Below are positions 59,801-64,000 of a stretch of 64,000 bases of DNA, piece by piece. Made by a program: the position numbers and the translations under genes. The stretch's first letter is position 1. The number at the start of each line of letters is the position of its first letter. Location of the stretch: the NCBI GenBank assembly GCA_963965975.1, contig OZ014423.1:1116001-1180000 (forward strand), read 5' to 3'. The stretch is from Xestospongia bergquistia. Its lineage: Eukaryota > Porifera > Demospongiae > Haplosclerida > Petrosiidae. A model generated the notes under the pieces. That model was not told the DNA's origin and made no database searches. It saw only the letters and a program-made list of their open reading frames with translations.

Positions 59801-60716
59801 TACTAAACTATTGCGTGCAAGCATTACTGGTTTACCGTTTACCACTTTAGAAACAACAGAAGGGAAGTATGTGGTATGGCTTTATGACGGAAATATACCT
59901 TACTTTGGTACCAAACTTGCTCCACTATTTGTCTTTTCATTGCTTCTATTATTATTCTACGTGATACCGTTTGCAATGGTTATGCTTTTATATCCTTTCA
60001 TTTGGTCATTCACTTCTCATGAGGGAACTTTGTTTGAAAACTTTGTCTGTTTCATACGAAGACATCTCTTCAAATTGAAACCTCTTTTGGAAACATATGA
60101 TGGTCCTTATGAACCAAACTGTCGCTACTGGACAGGACTGTTAATGCTACTACGTCTGGTCATTTATTTTCTTGCTGTAGGTCTCTTCGGTTCTAGTAAC
60201 GGTGAGATTTTCAAATCTTCAAGTGTGACAGTTATATCAATTATTCTACTTGGGTTGGTAGTTGCTTTAAAGATCTACAAATGTCAAGTCAATAGAATTG
60301 TTGAATTTTTGCACCTCCTCAACTTGGCCATTTTGCAGTTTGTACTTCTTGTATTGGACCTATCAACCAGTGAATATTTAGGACAAGGTATTACTATAAG
60401 TATTTCTATTGCAGTGGCTATTGGAATCTTCATAGCAAGTACAATGTATGAAAACTATTTCATTCTTAAGAAAAAAATTTACAAGTGGCTAGGGAAAGAG
60501 TATGTTGATACACGAAAACAGCAATGTGAAATTATAAGCCGTGAGAGGGATAGAAAAATGGATCCAGTGGCTAATGATCCCCAAACCATAGCAGATGCGG
60601 AGTTCTTTGATGTTGCTGATGCTAGAAATTCTACAAGCCGCTCCAGTATTTCATTTGTGAACGAAAATGCAGCAAAATTAGAACAATTGCATCAAGTGCT
60701 AATGGAAATGAAATAA
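56829..60716 (+). CDS. Large surface protein: beta-helix ectodomain plus about ten membrane segments
   Basis: This is a 1295-aa single-coding-exon protein. It starts with a signal peptide (AVCLAFFLLSLLQYSIC). Residues about 25-620 look like a right-handed beta-helix with Chlamydia Pmp-type repeats: FENNQAHEFGGAIY, FNNNTAGKAGDAVY and FINNTANNGAGI. Many N-glycosylation sequons are present. A Cys-rich part follows (CPTGF...CECD, LCGQCLPGYSV, NCRQC), then hydrophobic segments at roughly 858-882, 887-908, 913-930, 944-965, 978-996, 1030-1060, 1099-1120, 1132-1150, 1162-1178 and 1187-1204, and a cytoplasmic tail of about 90 residues with Ser-rich and helical parts. I do not recognise a named family with known function. 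It is a paralogue of the convergent gene at 61759. A receptor or channel role is a guess from topology. The start is set by the leader intron; the frame is open to 56805. Confidence 0.8.
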   Translation: MKKAVCLAFFLLSLLQYSICQDGDYYIKTSETQTCPLNTECHTLFHYVTHIEDYFTSEVTFVFLPGVHYLNTTAIIKDLNQLDMHVENGSEVNITCSPSVGISFMNISDLTLNGMTFKDCGMEIDPTFFRTAVSTYANTFFNFSVSLNVAVFMNYITDVTLIDVGIHNSNGYGMIGINLLGDTVIDRVHFVNNNYQTLSMPSCYLEPSLKCKGGGLIVAYTDLQMCPDSPLIYSLRIENSIFRGGVDSGLAYQPFISPIHRDDVQLIGGAGIGLLMMQSSYGVQANITNCTMLYNAAYTGANLYMSIWDFADNSSITITNTSMAHGNIPVSNLDNIGVGYDIATGYFYIYGAIPLSPYTPVCTATEKYEVEVLRIEDTDISYNVATLLVGGFMFLWPRTFLQHTRHIVLNRLQAVGNNGDATLLSFFTGEVQGVTFKTFVTNCTFRDNYYGKQNSFIDSNNPEVYLTNSVQFIQFEDCKWINNSASGIRALQSTVYLKGTNEFINNTANNGAGINIRSGSLLVLEPDSRTVFENNQAHEFGGAIYGVMYSYKCFFRVDRYQTLPLLVFNNNTAGKAGDAVYANLELCIMADYVYSADSISTFLDISEFSPDQLDSKSVISSPANRLCACEDNEPIDCSGIVVTQLQSFPGDTFTVSIEARGYSAAEFGLDTVIDIGLTPTLVTAVIHDNSTPVYLDNLQSTQTIGQGCSDLTYTLFSVEEQTVQILLSPENERLYYPITLNVTLKACPTGFIHSSETLKCECDDILQSNGVTCDITTLSVSRGETQWIGLINQSDTQFIGFGTCDLVGYCSPSGIAKLKLNDPDRQCINYHSGVLCGQCLPGYSVTLGSSNCRQCSNNYLFLLIVFAIAGLLLIGFLSLLNVTVSTGRINAMLFYANVIKLANFEFFGLTHPGFVFFKVVINWVNLDFGIESCFYDGFDIYTKAWLQFIFPFYLHALLWLAIIGAHYSTRIVKILPRNTLSVFTTINLITFTKLLRASITGLPFTTLETTEGKYVVWLYDGNIPYFGTKLAPLFVFSLLLLLFYVIPFAMVMLLYPFIWSFTSHEGTLFENFVCFIRRHLFKLKPLLETYDGPYEPNCRYWTGLLMLLRLVIYFLAVGLFGSSNGEIFKSSSVTVISIILLGLVVALKIYKCQVNRIVEFLHLLNLAILQFVLLVLDLSTSEYLGQGITISISIAVAIGIFIASTMYENYFILKKKIYKWLGKEYVDTRKQQCEIISRERDRKMDPVANDPQTIADAEFFDVADARNSTSRSSISFVNENAAKLEQLHQVLMEMK

Positions 60717-60816
60717 TGCAAATTACATATATAGAATTTATATATTGTGTGGGTGTGAAAATATATATATATCTACTTTATGAATATTGTTATATACAGG
60801 TTACCACTCCCATTAA

Positions 60817-61614
60817 ATGGACACAAAGGTAAAGATAATACAAGAAGGAACAGGCCTTCATAAGCCCAATGACAGAGCTAATGTCACTGTCACTGTAGAA
60901 TGTAAAGAGAAAGAAGAAACAGGGAAGATCATTTTAAGTAAGGAGACTCACCAGATCACACTAGGAGAACCAGAGAGTGACTTATGGGACTCTATTGAGA
61001 AATGTATACTAATGATGAGAAATGGAGAAGAAAGCGAATTCATCATCAAAGCAGGATTTGAGCAGAGAAGTGTGTGGTGTCAAATACATTTGGAGTCATT
61101 TCAAAGAGCCACAGATTCATGGAAACTCTCTCCTCATGAGAAACTCATCATAGCTACTCGCCACAAGACAAGCGGCAATGACCACTTTAAGTCAAAGAAC
61201 TATGTCATGGCAGCAAGGAGATATTCTAAATCATTGAAATATGTTATCAGTATTGGTGATGATGTCAGGAGCTCAGATGATGTGGTGGTTTGTCAAGATC
61301 TCAAAATGGCTTGCCTAAATAATTTAGCTGCTTGTCAACTTAAACTCCATTTATACAAACACTCCATAACTAACTCTACTAAAGTGTTGAAGGTTCAACC
61401 AAAGAATAGTAAAGCTTTGTATAGACGAGGAATTGCCTATCTCCAAATAAAAGATTTTGATCTGGCTGAGACAGATTTACTGACTGCTAAAGAGTTAGAG
61501 CCAGAAAGTCAAGCAGTAATTGGACAGTTAAAGATTCTAAGTGAAGAAAGACAATCTTTTAATAAGAAATTACAACAGAGTATGAAGAAAATGTTTGGGG
61601 AAACAAAATCATAA
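60817..61614 (+). CDS. FKBPL: FKBPL-like TPR co-chaperone
   Basis: This is a 265-aa intronless gene. Residues about 1-95 resemble a degenerate FKBP fold (VKIIQEGTG, EPESDLWDSIEKCILMMRNGEESEFII) without a recognisable peptidyl-prolyl isomerase active site. Residues about 110-245 hold three TPR-type helix pairs, with NNLAACQLKL and KALYRRGIAYLQ as the conserved cores that in this family bind the C-terminal EEVD of Hsp90. The end, KKMFG, matches the KMFG ending of vertebrate FKBPL. FKBPL acts as an Hsp90 co-chaperone and in stabilising p21. The gene begins 100 bp after the stop of the preceding one, with an acceptor-like TTATATACAG just upstream of its leader, so a spliced leader or tightly packed promoter is likely. 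FKBP4/5-like or TTC9-like affiliation is the alternative. Confidence 0.75.
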   Translation: MDTKVKIIQEGTGLHKPNDRANVTVTVECKEKEETGKIILSKETHQITLGEPESDLWDSIEKCILMMRNGEESEFIIKAGFEQRSVWCQIHLESFQRATDSWKLSPHEKLIIATRHKTSGNDHFKSKNYVMAARRYSKSLKYVISIGDDVRSSDDVVVCQDLKMACLNNLAACQLKLHLYKHSITNSTKVLKVQPKNSKALYRRGIAYLQIKDFDLAETDLLTAKELEPESQAVIGQLKILSEERQSFNKKLQQSMKKMFGETKS

Positions 61615-61758
61615 TTTTTACAGTTAACAAATTTGTACAATCACAATATTTAATAATAGCAACATGTTATGTATGTATATTAGTCTATATAAGAGTTCTT
61701 AATGGTTTGTATGTAATTAGTTTACTAAGAGCATTTTACGCAGTGTTGTGTACTTTCT

Positions 61759-64000
61759 TCAGGAATCAACTGTTCCATAATCTTTATGCTGACCTGTACG
61801 TCTGACTCTATTAGTATTCCTCTCCACTTCAGTATCTGAAAATAAATCTAGAACATCTCCTTGGCCTTGCGCCTCCGCTTCTGAAATAAAAATTGGTATA
61901 TACTGGTTGATATGTTGCAGTTTCAAACGCATTGGCCTATAGCATGAGAGAACTTTAAGAAAGATGAAGACTATCATGTAAAATATAGCTAGATAAATGA
62001 GCACTAGCTGTATTATTGCAATTGTATTGAAGTGTTCTTTTTGCTCATTAATGAATTGTGTAGAGGCATAATTGTACAAACTAAAACCATTGATAACAGC
62101 TAAGTTGGCAAAGACAAGTGTGTCAAGAATATTATGGAATCTTTCTCTATAAGGTTGGAAGACTGCGTGCATTGTTAACATTCCTAACACTATTAGTTCC
62201 AATAGTGCATACATAGAAATGGCTGTGGTAGAGAAAGCAAAAGCTGCTGATATTAGCAGACGATAGACAAAGAAAAGTCCAGCAAAAAATCTTGTTTTAT
62301 CTTTAAAACATCCACAGAATGCATCAAGGATATGATTTAAAAACAAATTGATTGAGGCAATTTTCATGGAACACCATGTCTGGTTATTACTTGCAGAATG
62401 AACTAAGCTATGGTCCATCATCCATCTTTTAACACGATAATAGAGTGGATGACAAGTTAGTAAAAGAGGCACTAGTAATGTGTAACCTACGACAAAAATA
62501 GCAGGGATAGCGTACTTCAAATGCTCTTTACTAAAGAAGATCGTAGTCCCAGAGAGAAGGACTACACTTTTATAAGTGTATCCACCATGTTTTTTAAGGC
62601 CCACTCTGGTTAAGATTTGAAAAGAGACTTTAGCACACTGTGAATAAGTGATAATTAGAAATGCTGAAAGACCATGGAGAACAGAATAATTATCATTATG
62701 TGTACCACAACGAAAACGTTGTATACATCTGCGACAACAGCTGCAATATCTCATGATCACAAACAAGGAACCAATCAAAAACAATCCACAAAAAGTTGTT
62801 ATGAATTTAAAAGCAAGGACATCAAGCACTGTGGCTCCTTTCCATAAGCAAAAAGAAAGTTTGTCTAATCTGAAGAACTCCAGATTAAAAAAACCAAACA
62901 AAAACCAGTAGATTTCAGTCAGAATACTAACAGGAGTGGACAGATCATAACTACCAAAAGCAGTCACTCCAAAAAAATCTAAAACTTGAGCAAACAAAAT
63001 GAGGCTATTAGCAGCTCCAGATGTTAGACTGATGTCAAGAACAATGACAAAAATAAACAGCAAAGTAAGAGGGAGAACCTCTGAGAGGAAGTAAAATAAA
63101 AATCCTAACTCAGGATAGTTACAATCTCCACATATAAAACGTGATGAATGGTAATACACAGTGTAGTTCTCTTCACATTCCCCACACAACCAACCTTGAC
63201 GATTTTTACTTGAGCATAACATCTTCTCCAAAGAAGAGCAACTATCAGGTAAAGTCACTAAGCCATTAGTCTTATTCAAGCCATTGTAGTCACAATATCC
63301 CAATGGACATTGTGCAGTAAGCAAAGTATTATCAACATCATTAACACAGCCTGCCCAATATCCAATAACCATCATTCCACGACTGTGAGACTCATCACAA
63401 GCAGGTATACCAGGAATGTTTTGAGATAAAACAGAACAGATACAAGTATCATTTTTTGGTATAAAACCAGGTGGGCATTGAAGAAGTGTAACATTAATTT
63501 CCATACCAATAGGTCTGGTATTAATTGTCTGTAGCAACAAAGAGAATGATCTATTTGTGTTACCTTTAAAGATAATAGTTTTATTAGAGACATACTTAAA
63601 AGCACTATCCACACCAGAGGAAGTATCTGTGGATGTAGCAAGTAGCACAGCATCAACAGATTGCTGCAAGTCATCTGTAATATTCATTGGTAGGACATAT
63701 CGTTTACCAGGTGGAACAGAAACAGTCTTATTACTCATTGAAATCTGAGCTGGACTAGTTGAAATAATATGAGGTTTGGTTAGATTGGGAACAAATACAA
63801 ATGACTTCCAATGAAACACTGTTTTTAATTCAAACTCCATTGATCCACTAGCTCTGGCACATGGTTCAAGTGAGGTTGCATAAATAGAGTCACCATAGTT
63901 AGTGGCTGTGTTATTATAGAAATGAAACTTTGCATCCCATTCATCTGGAGGACATACGTCAACATAACGAAGGAAACAGCGTCTGGAATTAACAAAGTCT
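61759..64000 (-). CDS. Beta-helix/multi-pass surface protein, second family member (5' end outside window)
   Basis: The frame is open from the right edge of the window to the stop at 61759, at least 746 codons, without an intron. The ATG at 63840 is internal: 53 further codons are open upstream, including FYNNTATNYGDSIYATSLEPC-type sequence whose FYNNTA..GDSIYA core matches FNNNTAGKAGDAVYAN of the gene at 56829. The Cys-rich part repeats the signature of its partner (CPPGF...CICS, CPLGYC, WLCGECEENYTV, ICGDC). About nine or ten hydrophobic segments follow (for example LPLTLLFIFVIVLDISL and AIIQLVLIYLAIFYMIVFIF). The cytoplasmic tail is short and acidic, ending in DYGTVDS. It is convergent with the FKBPL-like gene, 144 bp apart. 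Only the end of the ectodomain is in view; function is unknown. Confidence 0.8.
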   Translation of the reverse strand, partial: DFVNSRRCFLRYVDVCPPDEWDAKFHFYNNTATNYGDSIYATSLEPCARASGSMEFELKTVFHWKSFVFVPNLTKPHIISTSPAQISMSNKTVSVPPGKRYVLPMNITDDLQQSVDAVLLATSTDTSSGVDSAFKYVSNKTIIFKGNTNRSFSLLLQTINTRPIGMEINVTLLQCPPGFIPKNDTCICSVLSQNIPGIPACDESHSRGMMVIGYWAGCVNDVDNTLLTAQCPLGYCDYNGLNKTNGLVTLPDSCSSLEKMLCSSKNRQGWLCGECEENYTVYYHSSRFICGDCNYPELGFLFYFLSEVLPLTLLFIFVIVLDISLTSGAANSLILFAQVLDFFGVTAFGSYDLSTPVSILTEIYWFLFGFFNLEFFRLDKLSFCLWKGATVLDVLAFKFITTFCGLFLIGSLFVIMRYCSCCRRCIQRFRCGTHNDNYSVLHGLSAFLIITYSQCAKVSFQILTRVGLKKHGGYTYKSVVLLSGTTIFFSKEHLKYAIPAIFVVGYTLLVPLLLTCHPLYYRVKRWMMDHSLVHSASNNQTWCSMKIASINLFLNHILDAFCGCFKDKTRFFAGLFFVYRLLISAAFAFSTTAISMYALLELIVLGMLTMHAVFQPYRERFHNILDTLVFANLAVINGFSLYNYASTQFINEQKEHFNTIAIIQLVLIYLAIFYMIVFIFLKVLSCYRPMRLKLQHINQYIPIFISEAEAQGQGDVLDLFSDTEVERNTNRVRRTGQHKDYGTVDS

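Overview
The window is animal nuclear DNA. It is AT-rich, with compact split genes, very short introns (often 40-60 nt, GT...AG) and metazoan gene families. The mixture of cilium genes, frizzled-type cysteine-rich proteins and large beta-helix multi-pass proteins points to an early-branching metazoan; a demosponge of the Amphimedon type is my best guess. That is inference from gene style; no marker gene proves it.

Left part (1-9.4 kb): the 5' exon of a CHMP7 (ESCRT-III) gene leaves the window on the left. It is followed by three tandem intronless genes of the Asteroid/ASTE1 branch of the XPG/FEN nucleases. The array grew by local duplication. A decayed copy of the CHMP7 exon sits in front of gene 2, and a decayed copy of the last CFAP99 exon sits behind gene 1. 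Gene 1 is a mosaic whose 5' part matches gene 2 and whose 3' part matches gene 3. Two short inverted-repeat elements of one family lie in the spacer.

9.4-18.1 kb: a 26-exon minus-strand gene, which I rebuilt exon by exon in one open frame (645 codons), is CFAP99, a ciliary axoneme protein. It stands head to head with a secreted, probably GPI-anchored protein carrying two frizzled-CRD-like modules. The 322-bp shared promoter holds a perfect RFX X-box match.

19.0-51.3 kb: a recent direct tandem duplication of about 16 kb. Each unit carries a two-exon CRD-like gene (+), a 14-exon sideroflexin-5 gene (-) and the start of a MAP-kinase phosphatase gene (+). Both CRD genes and both SFXN5 genes are intact. 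The phosphatase is complete only at the right end (50.9-52.6 kb). In the left unit it is cut inside exon 1 by the duplication junction, leaving a rhodanese-only reading frame. The copies differ in minisatellite number, a roughly 285-bp indel, palindrome length and promoter elements.

52.6-64 kb: a 9-exon arsenite methyltransferase gene (AS3MT, 372 aa, all four expected cysteines present); a 1295-aa protein with a signal peptide, a Pmp-type beta-helix ectodomain and about ten membrane segments; an FKBPL-like TPR protein; and, convergent to these, a second member of the beta-helix/multi-pass family that runs off the right edge. I see no tRNA, rRNA, CRISPR array or autonomous transposon.
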